This document shows, in pieces, positions 39,701 to 55,579 of a DNA stretch of 64,000 bases. Position numbers and translations under genes: made by a program. The DNA is from Lates calcarifer (lineage: Eukaryota > Chordata > Actinopteri > Centropomidae). Under the pieces are notes generated by a model. That model did not search any database, was not told the DNA's origin, and saw only the letters and a list, made by a program, of their open reading frames with translations. Location of the stretch: positions 15,182,068 to 15,246,067 of the forward strand of contig NC_066833.1 of assembly GCF_001640805.2 (NCBI RefSeq), given 5' to 3'. Numbering within the stretch: position 1 is the first letter of the stretch; every line of letters begins with the position of its first letter.

Positions 39701-40369
39701 TTGCCTGGCACTTGCTCTCAGCTACTTTTGCTTTGTACAGATTAAATAAACAAGATATATTAATTACTGAGCTTTAGAGGTGCTGTTAGGTAGGTTTTGC
39801 AATCTTTAGAGAGAACCAGACCAGCTGTTCCCCATCTCTATGCTAAGCTGAGCTAACTAGCTAATGGTTGAACAGTATTAGGCACATTCAATTTTGGCAC
39901 CAGATGAAAAGTCAGAGGACCACCAAAGTTAACAGGGTACATCCTCTGGGAACCACCAACACCTGTACAACATTTCTGGGGGAATCCATCAGGTAGTTGT
40001 TTGTTTTTTTATATATAAACTGATTTCTTCTCTCTCTCCTGTCAGATCAGGTCCAGGAAGCGTCTGGCCAAAACGGTGCTGGTGTTTGTCGGCTTGTTTG
40101 CTGTCTGCTGGCTGCCCAGTCACGTGATCTACCTATACCGCTCCTACAACTATGACCAGGTGGACACGTCGCTGGGCCACTTCATCGCCAGCGTGTTTGC
40201 TCGCATTTTGGCCTTCACCAACTCCTGTGTGAACCCGTTTGCCCTTTACCTGATGAGCAAAAGCTTCAGCAAAAACTTCAACAGGCAACTGTGCTGCACT
40301 TCTCCCAGACGGTTGTACAGCCAGAATAGTGCCAGTACAAACATAACGACCTGTGTAATCACCATCTGA
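36783..40369 (+). CDS. grpr: Bombesin-family GPCR, gastrin-releasing peptide receptor type
   Basis: Three exons (36783-37198, 38974-39325, 40046-40369) give 363 codons, with the family's exon layout; the first intron splits the Arg codon of the DRY motif ([13 protein letters not shown]). Seven transmembrane segments read through, including [17 protein letters not shown] (TM1), [20 protein letters not shown] (TM2), [20 protein letters not shown] (TM3), [20 protein letters not shown] (TM6) and [16 protein letters not shown] (TM7). The four residues reported to give mammalian GRPR and NMBR high bombesin affinity (Gln in FIQLTS, Pro in CAPYPH, Arg in YLYRSY, Ala in FARILAF) are all present, whereas BRS3 has Arg, Ser, His and Ser there. 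N-terminal [10 protein letters not shown] resembles GRPR MALNDCFLLN. The protein should couple to Gq. It is shorter than human GRPR (384) because of a short tail with palmitoylatable CC. Confidence 0.92.
37199..38973. other. grpr intron 1
   Basis: A 1.8-kb AT-rich intron beginning GTATTT and ending TTTAG. A poly-A tract follows the donor. No recognised element or exon. Confidence 0.55.
39430..40000. repeat. Fold-back element copy (family C) and family A fragment in grpr intron 2
   Basis: 'gttagcttagcacaaagacc' followed by 'ggaaacaggaggaaacagcc' is the same element as at 5981-6231; the matching inverted end is 'ctatgctaagctgagctaac' at about 39839. At 39895-39965 a family A piece follows ('accagatgaaaagtcagagg', 'accaccaaagtt'). 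Confidence 0.65.
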
Positions 40370-40687
40370 AAATGTCTGTGTTTTCATAAATTGCTTGTGT
40401 TTTAGCAGGACTGGAGTTATGCTAACCCTCTTTTCTCACTTTGATTTCACTGGACCACATGTTTAACATGTTTTACACAAAACAAATGCAAATAACATAA
40501 GATGTGATGCAGTAAGGCTCAATGGTTCTGTCAGAAACATTTTATTTCTGCTTTAAAACAAAATAACTCTTGGTTGAAAGACACCGTGCAGTCATGGCAG
40601 AGGTAAGGTGCTTCTTGCAAAAACGCTGGCACAAAACATCTTTTCTGCTTGGTTCAAATGGATCTTTGTTGTATATATTCCCTGACA

Positions 40688-40693
40688 AATAAA
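40688..40693 (+). terminator. grpr polyadenylation signal
   Basis: A canonical AATAAA 319 bases after the receptor stop codon, the first such hexamer downstream of it. Confidence 0.55.
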
Positions 40694-40699
40694 TATAAT

Positions 40700-43130
40700 G
40701 TAAGAAAAATCCATAATAGTGGTTGAGTTTTCTCTATATTGTAACGTATGTCTTGGTGTAAAACCCAAAGCCTTTAAAATGCAAAATGAGAATAACCATT
40801 TATCATTTATGGTTCTAAATGGCAAAAAAGGGGGAAAAAATGTTCAGCTGTCATTTGCAGTGGAAACCAAGCATGAAACGCTTTATTATGCATGTTTTTA
40901 TCTGCACTATGCTATTATTTAAAAAAAAAAAAAAAAGACAAGGGGCGCTGGAGATAGAGCTGAAAGTTCCTCTGACATTTGAGTGTTAAATGGTTGTAAA
41001 ATATTCAGACTGAGAACAGTCTACTATTCTGTGTACAGGAAAGGTTTTATGCACAATTTATTGATCATGTATTTGATTAGTAAATCTTACATATTGTGTA
41101 TATAGAAATGCCCTTGTTAAATATTCTGAGTCAGTAAATGGTGTGTTTGTTGGTTGGTGTTTCTGTATGAACACATTTTAGCAGCTATTTGTTCAATCTT
41201 AATAGTAGTGTTTGGAGAGTCACTTAACACCCCCTGAAGTTCTTGGTGCTGACCTCCTGTGGTTAAATGTCTCAGAACCCAATGAGATCACTGATGGGTG
41301 TGGTCAGAGGTGAAACAGGCTTGAGACTTTCAACCAGAGAAGACAGCAAGATACTGCTTTTCAGCTTGGATACTCGTTAAATTTGTTTAATGATGATGTG
41401 TTACTTAAATGGCTGCAGCTACTTTGTGTAACCAATAATTGATTCAACTGTTGGTAATTTTCACAAATAATGAATTAAATGTTTAGTTAACAATCTTTGG
41501 TTTTCTCATGGTCTTGTTTTGTCACACCAACAGTCCAAAACCCCAAAATACTGAATTCACAGTGATAACATTTAGTATTATTAGCCATGATAGCGGCATG
41601 GCTGTATAGATGGTAATCTATCCACCACTTGCTCAGGAGCTAAATATTTCAACAACCATTGGATGGATTGCCTTGAAATTCACATGCATGGAGAAACATA
41701 GAGAACATTACTAAACATCAGCATGTTAGCATTGTCCTGTTAACCCATGTAATCTGATCTCCCTGAGTAACCTGGTTTCTTAAATTCATGTAAACACACC
41801 AAATGTTTGTTAGCACTGCACAGACTCTTCCCTCTTGATTAATAACTTGAGAGATTATTGAGATAACTGATGATTCATTGTCTGTCAATTGACAAATTAA
41901 CCTGATAATCATTTCAGATCTTGCATTATTGGTGGTATGTAGTTTATGTGCAAATAATAGAACTGTGAAGTAAATTTATTGTTTTTGTTTCATCTTCACC
42001 ACTGACATGTGTTGACATGTGTTTATATATTATTAAACCTATTTGACCATCTCTGCTTGTTATTTTTATAAAAATATGAAATCTCACCTGTTGAAGCTCA
42101 AAGAGTAAAAATAGAAAACTTTTTGTTGAATTGATTTTTATCACAGAGGAGAGTTTGTCAAATAACCTCTACAGCAGAGTCTTTCACTGTGTTGACCTTT
42201 TTCACAGAGAAAAACACAACTGACTGGCACTCATAGCTGAGCTACACATTGGATTATATTTTTGGAATTAAAACATTTATTGTAACGAGGCTGAGGACCT
42301 CCTCTTTGTATGTAACCCTGGCCCCCACTGTGAACTGTGGCCTGACAGAAAATGTCAACATCCAAGTTCTTTAATGTGCCCTCTGTTTACACCACCTTCA
42401 GGGATCATTGTGTATGAGATGGAGACATCATTGACTTTGACAGACTGTGGATGTTTTGTTCTGAGTGAGTGAGTTATTTTCTTACTGGCACAGCAGTAAC
42501 CATTGAATTTGGGCACAAGTAGCAAGAAATCCATCACACACACAAACAAATAAACACAAAATCACAGCATACGTCGTTCTTTCAGGACTTTGGCTGAAGG
42601 CTTTTCTTTGCTGTGAAGGTAAAGAAACGTCAAGTGAAATCAGCTCAAATAAGATTTTTTTTTTAGGTCTCTGCAGTAGTGACCTTTCATGGTGACATTT
42701 GAATATGGGAAATTAGTTCCCCTTGAGCAATGGAAAACCCATCACCCCAGTTCTTCAGATCCTTGCGTCTTACTATTATTTTGCTCAAATCCAGTGTGCT
42801 CGATACTTTCTAAAAAATGTCCTCACTCCTTACTGTTGTTCTCAAACGCTCAAGCACATTTTCTGAAACACAGTTCTCAGAACATTGTGAACAATCACCA
42901 CATCATTTAATACTGAGCACCTTGTTTGTCCTGCAATTGACTGTCTCTCACTCAAAACATTTGACTCTTGTGTTGAGAGTAAATTAACTGATCAACAAGC
43001 TCATCGCTACCACCAAAAAAACATTATCACAGTGAATCAAGACAATCAAATATTTCTGTTACTATAACATTAAAATTGCATTTCTCTATGTTACTTCTCA
43101 ATACATACCCCTATAATAAAGGCAAATATC
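40700..43130. other. Intergenic spacer
   Basis: No exons recognised. It contains an A-run at about 40920, a family B piece at 41385-41590 and a family A piece at 41590-41735 ('caaccattggatggattgcc', 'ttgaaattcacatgcatgga', 'catcagcatgttagcattg'). Confidence 0.5.
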
Positions 43131-43138
43131 CTCTACAC

Positions 43139-43988
43139 CAGTAGTCCCCAACCACCAGGCCGCGGAGCGGTACCGGGAATAAATTAGTTCTATTATTTCA
43201 TGTTATTGACTATTGGAGCATGTGAGGTGTTTTATTTTGAAAAATGACCGGAAACTCTGCCCATTACATCCGTCTGTGCCTCCTGATACCGCTTGACACA
43301 CACCTGTCTGTCATGGCTGCCGTGCTCGACAAGTCTAACTAGCTAGCTAACTAGCTACAATGAGTTAAAGACAAATGTCCGTGGAGAGCGTCTTTTGAAA
43401 AGGGAAAAATGTCCAATGATGAGACAGCAGAAAAGCCTAAGACTGTCAAGAAAAACAAAGCTGCATTTAATTGGAAATACCAGGAGTCCAACTTAAAATA
43501 CGGCTTTATCGCTACAGGTGATTCACATGCTCCAGGCCCCCTCTTACACAATATGTAGCAACAGGCTATCAAATGAGGCATTGAAGCCTTCAAAACTGCT
43601 TCGACACATAGAGACAAAGCACCCAAGTTCTTTGAAGAAAAAAACGTGAAGGACAGAAGCCTTCAGAGCCTCCACAGCAACAGGTGTAGCTGCACTATCA
43701 ACACCGTACTTCGTTGCTAACCGTGTTGCTAAGGCCGTGCTTCGTTGCTAACCGTGTTGCTAAGGCTAAGAAAAATTTCAGCGGTGAAGAGCTGATGCTG
43801 CCTGCTGCTGCGTTATGGTGAGTTATATTTTTTGTGTTTATTTTTACGTTTGTTTGTTTATTTTTATGCCGAAACTATATTCCGGTAATTTTTAACCACC
43901 TAGGACGGTTGGTCCGTGAAAATATGATCGTGCATGAAACCGGTCCGTGCTGCAAAAAAAAAAAAAAAAAAAAAAGTGAAGACCGCTG
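43139..43988 (+). mobile_element. Decayed hAT element with ZBED-like transposase remnant
   Basis: The left end 'cagtagtccccaaccaccag' and the right end (reverse complement 'cagcggtcttcac') are hAT-like termini. The flanking 8-mers CTCTACAC and CTCTACTG match at six positions, an eroded target duplication. Inside, the plus strand encodes FNWKYQESNLKYGFIATGD, and one base out of frame SNEALKPSKLLRHIETKHPS. This is the BED-type zinc-finger start of ZBED5/FAM200-like hAT transposases. One zinc-binding Cys pair is lost at the frame break and the catalytic region is deleted. A poly-A tract and a 31-bp tandem duplication (43709-43766) also lie inside. Confidence 0.8.
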
Positions 43989-44512
43989 CTCTACTGTAAA
44001 CTGAGAGACTCATGTCATGCAAACATAGGTTTTATTAATCTATTTAAAAGTTTCTCGTTGCCAATGTTCACCTCTCTGGTATGTCCCCAGTCCAGTGTAA
44101 AAACATTTTATTGTATGTACCAAAAAATGAGACAATAGTCAAGTTTTTATATGTAGACATGTTACCAATTGAATTTACAGAAAAATCAATCTGTTTTCAT
44201 ATATAGGTATGACGCTACCAGACCACTGAAACTGATGACACGTGTTGTGAGAACTGGCTAAAAAATTTGGGATTAATACACTTAGTATTTTGGTTAGCAT
44301 GTCTGAGAGTAAAGGAGAAAAGCATCCTGAACACTGAGGCTGAAACAATGCATCAAGCAACAAGAAATATATAAACTACATAAACATAAACAAAGTGTAA
44401 ATCCTACAGTCCTGTGCATTCAATACACAATCTGCACATTTTCCTGACAGCACTTAAACTCTTAAACCAATGTTTTGCAGCTTCATCACTCTCTGTATTT
44501 TGTTTTTATATA

Positions 44513-44557
44513 TGTGTATATGTATATATATATATATATACACACACACATATATCT
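44513..44557. repeat. (TA)n/(CA)n compound microsatellite
   Basis: Alternating TA units pass into CA units and back. No coding content. Confidence 0.85.
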
Positions 44558-44654
44558 CACCATAGCATACCATCATCTTTTCACAATACTTTTTACAAAG
44601 TATAGAGTTTGATCTACAGAATACTGTGAGACCCCACATTACAGTATCAAAGTG

Positions 44655-45225
44655 TCTTAAAGGAGTACTCCGTAGATTTAGCATTGCACTCCAATGGCGC
44701 TGTCAGACTCACATTGGACCTCTTTTTTTTTTCTCAAAAAAAGTTTTCAAAGATGATGAAGCAGAAACAGAGATATAATCTTTTTTAGTCTAGCTAACGT
44801 CTACATTATGCACAATTCAACTTGACTGTCGACAGTCAGAGATTTGGATTTTTTACGCTAGAAGTGCTGCTAGCTGAAGCACAAATGTGACACAGGTTTA
44901 ACCTCCAAATATGGTTTGTGGGTTAGGGTTAGGGTTAGGGTTATTGGTAATTGGTGGTGGTTAGTAGGGTCTGCCAGGCTGTAGCTGGACCCTTCTCAAG
45001 CTGTCAGCCTCATGCAGAGATGAGGAGCTGAGGTCCAAGATCACTTCTACCACACCCTCAGACTTGCAGTCTTCGACCTCAGTTTATCAGATTTTATACA
45101 GCTCCATCTGGATTCACAAGAGACTTCATACAACTACTTCTCAAACGGGGCAGTCGGCAATTCACCAACACCTGAAAACAGACTTAGATCTGTAAGATTG
45201 GTGGAGTTGCCCTTTAGAAACATTT
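44655..45225. mobile_element. MITE-like element with short inverted ends (family E)
   Basis: The left end 'aaaggagtactccgtagatt' and the reverse complement of the right end 'aaagggcaactccaccaatc' are similar inverted termini. No transposase frame is present. A telomere-like TTAGGG run (44921-44942) lies inside. A related segment is at 32.1-32.4 kb. Confidence 0.5.
44921..44942 (+). repeat. Interstitial telomere-like TTAGGG repeats
   Basis: Between three and four tandem GGGTTA units inside a MITE-like element; probably part of that element and not a chromosome-fusion scar. Confidence 0.6.
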
Positions 45226-45391
45226 TTGAATAATGTCAAATCCATGGACATGAAATGAAAAGCACTTCATTTAAAGTATAAAAATGCAAAACCTGATACA
45301 TTACAGTCATTGCAATATGAATATAACTTCTGAACTTCCTACGCTTGTATCCAAAATATTTCATTTTAGTAATAAGTAAATAGTAATTATA

Positions 45392-45397
45392 TTTATT
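45392..45397 (-). terminator. Possible asb11 polyadenylation signal
   Basis: The minus strand reads TTTTAATAAATAT, an AATAAA about 170 bases beyond the asb11 stop codon. Confidence 0.5.
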
Positions 45398-45566
45398 AAA
45401 AGCAGCCGTGTTATAAAATACATAACATGGATGTAATCATTCTCTGAATGTGAATGTCTTTGCTCTCTCACATGTTTGCCTTATAGATCGGTGACAAGGC
45501 AAAATGTGAGGGAAAAATCAGTACATGTGGCACATAGAGAGCCACACATGCAGGGGTGGAGATGTC

Positions 45567-48389
45567 TCATTGGTAGAGGAGGAAGTCTTTGATACTGTGA
45601 GGAAGGAAAAGGCTGGATGCTCTGTGCAGACGATTCCTTCCCAGACTTCGGCGAATACAGAACCGACACAACTGAGACAGAGAGCACGGACCTGGGCAGA
45701 GGAGACGGGACATAATTGTTAAAAACTTCCAGAAACTAACAAGTGTTTGGTTGTTTCTGTAACTTCCTACTTTACAACACACCTCTTTTCTGCAGAGCAG
45801 CTCTCACTGTGCTGTTTGGTGTTGACAAATCCAGGGGAGTTTTTCCCTCTGTGTTCCTACAGCACACATCAGCTCCGAAGTCCAACAGAAGGTCCACAAT
45901 GTTTGCTCCTCCGCTTTGAACTGCAGCATGTAAAGGACTGTCGTGCCCACACCCTGTTTGAACATCCGCGCCTACATGTGCACATATCACACATCTGACT
46001 AAAGGTAACACATTAGAGCAGCCAAACACTGAACCATGGCACCACCACATTGTGACTAATTAACTTTGCTGAGTGAAAATTGGTGACTAATGGAAACTTG
46101 AAAAGCTATGAATAATATTAAATGATTTTTAGTCATATTTGACAGCTCTGCAAATTACATCGACAAATCTACTAAGTGCCACAAACAATATGTGCCGCTG
46201 TGAACTGTGAAAGGCTGCTTTACTGTTTCCATGGAAAGTGAAGGAGGGGAATTAATTGTGTAGAAAAAAAAATTAGTCAGGGCGCAGTGGGGGAAAAAGC
46301 AGCAACATCAGCTGTATGTAATTCTTTTGAAGACTGCAATTATTCTCAATTAACTTTGACCTATAAAATGTCAGAAAATAGTGAAAAATATTTTTTTAAA
46401 ATTTCCCTGTTGCACAGGATGACATCTTTAAGTGCCTTGTTTTGTCTGACACCCAAGGACATTCAGTTTGCTATCACATAAGGCTAAAAAGCATTGAGTC
46501 TTCACAAACTTCACTAACCTGACTTGTTACACTGCAGAAGTTACAGATTACACTACCTGAGTGGAGCAGCACCTCAACACAGGCTGCAGCTTGGGCCATG
46601 CAGGCAGAATACAGCGGTGTCCCCACCACTGGCAGCTCCACGTCTATATGAGCTCCATAAGACAACAGCAGCTCTAGACACCCTCTGTGATCTGATGAGG
46701 AAACAACGCTGAATCAGAATCCGTGCTGTGACAGATAATGCCTTTACACCCATACATATTTGCACATACACACCTCGCTTTGCGGCCTCGTGGATGGGAG
46801 ATGCCAGCTGGTAAGGGGGAGCTGAATGGAGGCACCATGCTGCAAGATGAGCCTGACACAAGCAGCACTCCCGCTGCTGCAAGAGTTGAAGAGGGGTGTG
46901 GCGCCATCTGTTGATACTGCCTCCGCCTAATGAGGAATATGTGAAGAAACTTCATAATACTACTGCTAAAAGAGCTGCGCTTCACTCTCTTTGTTCACTT
47001 GTTTAGTCAAATTGCAGCCTCCAAAAATATCATGTAGTTAAATCAACATCTCTCTAAAACACATTCACATTTATTAACAGCTATAGTCTACCTGCTTGTG
47101 GTTTCCTTCACAAATTCAGTCAAAATAAAAGGGGTGAGATCATTAACTGTCTTAACTACTATGGTAACTGCATATTTTATCAAACTGTTCCATCTTAAAG
47201 GACAGGTTTGTGATTTTTCATGTGTGTTTCAGGTTACAGTTACAGTATTTTTGGTATAAAACTCCCTCTTCAGGCCAAGCTACATATAATACAAAGGGGG
47301 ATCAGGGCATTCAATAATTTTTCTGCTTCTATACTGATTTGTTTCTGATAAATCTAAGGATGTACAAGTCCCTGGACGAAAACTTCAGCTTTGATACTGA
47401 AATTTCAGATAAGAATACTTATTGTGCAGGAAAACTTGGGGGAAAAAGGTGTCTTTCCATTTAAGATCTGTTGACTCATTCCTCCTGTTTTGGGTCATGA
47501 AAACAAGTAATAGACAGTGTTCTTACATTTGCACCGTTGTCCAACAGGAACTTGGCACAAGCGTAATGTCCTCCAAGACAAGCCTCGTGGAGGGGAGAGA
47601 CTCTGTCCATGGTGAGTGTGTCCACGTGGAAGCCCTGCAGGGAAGGTGAGAGGGGGATTTGGTTTTCATTTGATTCAGTTGTAAGAGTATGCGTAGGCAG
47701 TGTACTTGATGCGTTTACCTGATTTTACAAGTTTAAGTTTGATAAGTTTACCTGAGCGATGAGCCTTCTCAGGTGGAGCAGTCTGCCCTGGTAGGCGGCT
47801 TCATGAAGAGGAGTTCTGTCCGACCAGGAGTCTAACACACAAACAATAAGATCAGGAAGGTCTCCATGTTCAGATAACTAACAGTGTAGTCCAACTGATC
47901 TTGCTCTCTGTTCGTTGTTAAGAAGATGTTAAGATGTTAAGATGACCTCATTTGAATACATGTTTGTCTTGTTTGTCAGGGTTGCCCCAACCTTAAACAC
48001 CAAACTTACTGAACAATACACATTCAGAGTTTCACTGGCTACTGCAGAGCCAAAGTTTTCAGGTCTCAACCAATCTTTAGTTCAGCCTACAAAAATGTAA
48101 CTTTCAAACGTGCAAATAACTATGAAGACACAGGTACTTGTTGCTTAATGCAAAGACAGTGCATTGCCAAACCAGGTTTTGTACATTTATTCAAGAAATA
48201 ACAAATCTAATCTGGTTGCGAGACCTTTTATTTCTCTAAAAACACAAAATAACTGAGCTGAATTGACCAAACAGACAAAGAAAAAGACTTACCAGCCATC
48301 AGTGAGTTGCATGCCAGCCCCCCATAGATGTACAAGGGCCTCTGCCAAGGTTGTGAGCACAGGGAAACCTCTGTTTGAACAGCAGCCAT
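45567..48389 (-). CDS. asb11: Ankyrin-repeat SOCS-box protein (ASB9/ASB11 type), reading frame broken in exon 4
   Basis: Seven exons: 48293-48389, 47752-47831, 47527-47634, 46774-46926, 45783-45971 preceded by 46557-46691, and 45567-45691 (stop TGA). Six ankyrin repeats are visible (SDRTPLHEAAYQGRLLHLRR, VSPLHEACLGGHYACAKFLL, GATPLFNSCSSGSAACVRL, ASPIHEAAKR, GTPLYSACMAQAAACVEVLL, DSPLHAAVQSGGANIVDLLL), followed by a SOCS box with the elongin-binding LSQLCRFCIRR and the C-terminal LPHSIKDFLLYQ. Such proteins deliver substrates to Cullin-5 ubiquitin ligases. The core and FLLYQ end favour ASB11; the short N-terminus and length near 294 resemble ASB9. The neighbour piga supports either. Exon 4 has 153 nt where phase requires 151, so the frame shifts between SIQLP and YQLASP (about 46813). 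The rest is intact, so this is either a sequence error or a recent null allele. Confidence 0.82.
46345..46500 (+). repeat. Dispersed fish repeat (family B) in asb11 intron
   Basis: 'ctataaaatgtcagaaaata', 'gtgaaaaata', 'aagtgccttgttttgtctga' and 'acattcagtttgctatcaca' are the family consensus phrases. It occupies most of the intron between exons 5 and 6. Confidence 0.65.
46927..47526. other. asb11 intron 3
   Basis: A 600-bp intron. At 47195-47290 there is a possible family D end fragment ('aaaggacaggtttgtgattt'). Nothing else recognised. Confidence 0.45.
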
Positions 48390-49280
48390 GATGAGAATGG
48401 AACAACAGCAGACTCCTCTACGACTGTCCTGGACTTGAGCTCACCCAGTCGGATACACGATCCTAAAGTCGGCCTTCCTCCCCCTCTTATCTGGGTCCTT
48501 GGCCACCTCCCCCGCATTGCCACCTCCCGCCCACCATCATCCCAGTCCATGGATATAGTTTACAGTATGTGAATAACAATGGTTGTGGGAATGGGCCTGT
48601 ACTGATACACCCCGCGTAAAGCACTTAGAAATGTGCATGCAAGCAGGGAGACAAACACAGGCTTGGGCAAGTTTCACACTGAGGATGTTTAGGAGATACA
48701 AGTGTACCACATTTTATCCTGACAAATCTGTTTAGTGTGGATGTGTACTATCTTCTGTTATGATGGCATATTTTCAGCTGAAAGCACAGTATATATTACT
48801 GTCAAAAGTTAGGTGAATGAAATATTCTGTTACTCACAATTAAACTTCCACCAAAATGAGATTCAAAAACACAGCTCCTTATGTCCCTCTGACATAAGTT
48901 CTGCATGTAGACACACATCTGCTGACCCTGTTTAGACATTGCACTTATAATCCATGACAGATCTATATTTCTTTGTCCACATGAACGCATATAACACATC
49001 TCTTTTTGCAGGCATGATAAAATGTTCAACCTCCAATCACGACGCTATGCAAATCCCCATTGTTAGCCTTGAATAGCCATGCCATCCCGTCTCTATCACC
49101 TCCTGTTTCACAGCTACTCTGTGTTTTGTCTGACACTTTTCTTTCCCAAGAGCCATCGCTTTTGTAAAACTAATTCTAAGAAAGTGGTCCTCTAATATCT
49201 TTCTGGGTATAGACCATTACATGAAATGTAAAATGTTAGAGGACAATCTAAATAAAATGACACATGGAAACCAATCACAC
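48390..49280. other. Intergenic region between asb11 start and piga 3' end
   Basis: It includes the asb11 promoter side (a moderately C-rich stretch at 48410-48560 without recognisable element) and AT-rich spacer. No gene seen. Confidence 0.45.
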
Positions 49281-49294
49281 ATTTGAAAGTACAC

Positions 49295-49300
49295 TTTATT
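49295..49300 (-). terminator. piga polyadenylation signal
   Basis: The minus strand reads GAAAATAAAGTGTAC, a canonical AATAAA 445 bases past the piga stop. Confidence 0.6.
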
Positions 49301-49743
49301 TTCTATATTTGGATTGCCTGGGAGTCTCAGGATCATTTTAAAGAATTCCCAAGTTTCATAAAAATATGTAACATCTTGGAGGAGAAAAATAAAGTTATTA
49401 AACAAAGGACTGAAATCTGTGGTATCAAAATTATACAAATAAAACATTTTGTACTGATACATAGCATCACAAAAAGTGAAAATAGGTTACTGCTGTTCTG
49501 TGCAGTGCAAAAGGAAGTGTACAATTAACGAGCCCTTTCACTCCCTCTGCTCAGTGCCATCTTTACTGTTATCGCCAAATCAAAAAAGTGCTTGTTAAAG
49601 CCTCAAGGACTACCACAGATTTCCATTATAAAGATAAAAACACTCCATATTCCATATAATTCTTTCACAAGGTCCCTTTGATTAGTAAATGTAAACAATG
49701 TTTGGGGTTACCATGAGCACATTCAGTAGCCATGTTTAAAATG

Positions 49744-54562
<4,819 letters not shown>

Positions 54563-54754
54563 TGTAGACTTTTTTTGTGCGGCTGTGCACTTCCTCAATG
54601 CTGAAATAAGTTAATGCATCAGTTAGTGTACATTTTAAAATCTGGTCATTCTTGGTAATACTAACTAGTCGCTACTATGCTGATCACAAAATCCTCGAGC
54701 CGGAGATGATGTCATGAAATGCTGCATTTTATCTGACCAAAAGTCAAAATATTC

Positions 54755-54920
54755 AGTTTACAGAAAGGTAAGACAAAGAAAGTCTGACAATTCTCACATT
54801 TGAAAGCACTGAGCCCAGAAATGCTGAGGCATTTTTGCTTGAAAAAATACTTGTCAATTATCAAAAGAGTTATAGATTATTTTTCTACCTACCAACTAAT
54901 CTAATCGTTGCAGCTCTGAT
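54755..54920 (-). repeat. Dispersed fish repeat (family B) in piga first intron
   Basis: 'gtcaattatcaaaagagtta', 'tagattatttttctacctac' and 'taatctaatcgttgcagctc' match the family B copies elsewhere in the window in reverse sense. Confidence 0.6.
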
Positions 54921-55387
54921 ATCCTGGTATTCTTCAACTTAGGTATGGTAGATTCCAGCTGCACAAACTGGCCTGATAAGATTTACCTGATTGTTAGTGC
55001 ATTATGAACACTTTTTTCTTTATGTTACCCAATACGAATGCTGATTGCATATCAGTGGGGTTTATTGCCTGCTCGCATCCCAGCAAAACCCCCTCTATTC
55101 CTCAGTACCTGTCTCTGTGTATTTTTACTTAATGTAGCAGCTTTTCGATGCTGTCCAGCATTAGAAATATTTTAGGGTGAATTGTCCCTTTAGCTTGAAT
55201 TTGCTGTCCCACTGTCTGGTACAATGTAGGGCGATTACTGACCACCATTTCTAACATAACCTACATTAACGGTTATGTACCCCTTGTCACTTCATTATAC
55301 ATTAGCATCAAGCTAACCCACTTCGTCCATATCTAACTACTTGATTGACATCTAAATCACATAGTTTTTCTGGTGCAAACCTGTCTT

Positions 55388-55560
55388 ACCGTGGACAAAA
55401 TGTCAGTCTCGTTCCAGACTGTGAAGATACACAGAACTGCTTTTTACGTGAATATTCATTTCTGCTGCTCGCTAGCCTTGAGCTAGCCAGTTGGCCGCCC
55501 GTATCACTTCCTGATGTTTTGCGCTACGTCAGACGCAAGGACGTATAGTCAGACGCAATG
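55388..55560 (-). promoter_or_regulatory. piga non-coding first exon and promoter
   Basis: A strong minus-strand donor (CCACG|GTAAGAC, exon end about 55390) fits the acceptor at about 54599, giving a non-coding exon 1 as in mammalian PIGA. Upstream lie CRE-like TACGTCA and a duplicated 'gtcagacgcaa' motif (about 55528-55560) in a locally CpG-rich patch, so transcription probably starts near 55.5 kb. Confidence 0.5.
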
Positions 55561-55579
55561 ATGACGCAACGTAAAAGCC

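Noticed and set aside
54563..54598. A 12-residue N-terminal extension of piga
   Set aside because: It starts at TTG directly after a splice acceptor; the ATG at 54562 has an acceptable context.
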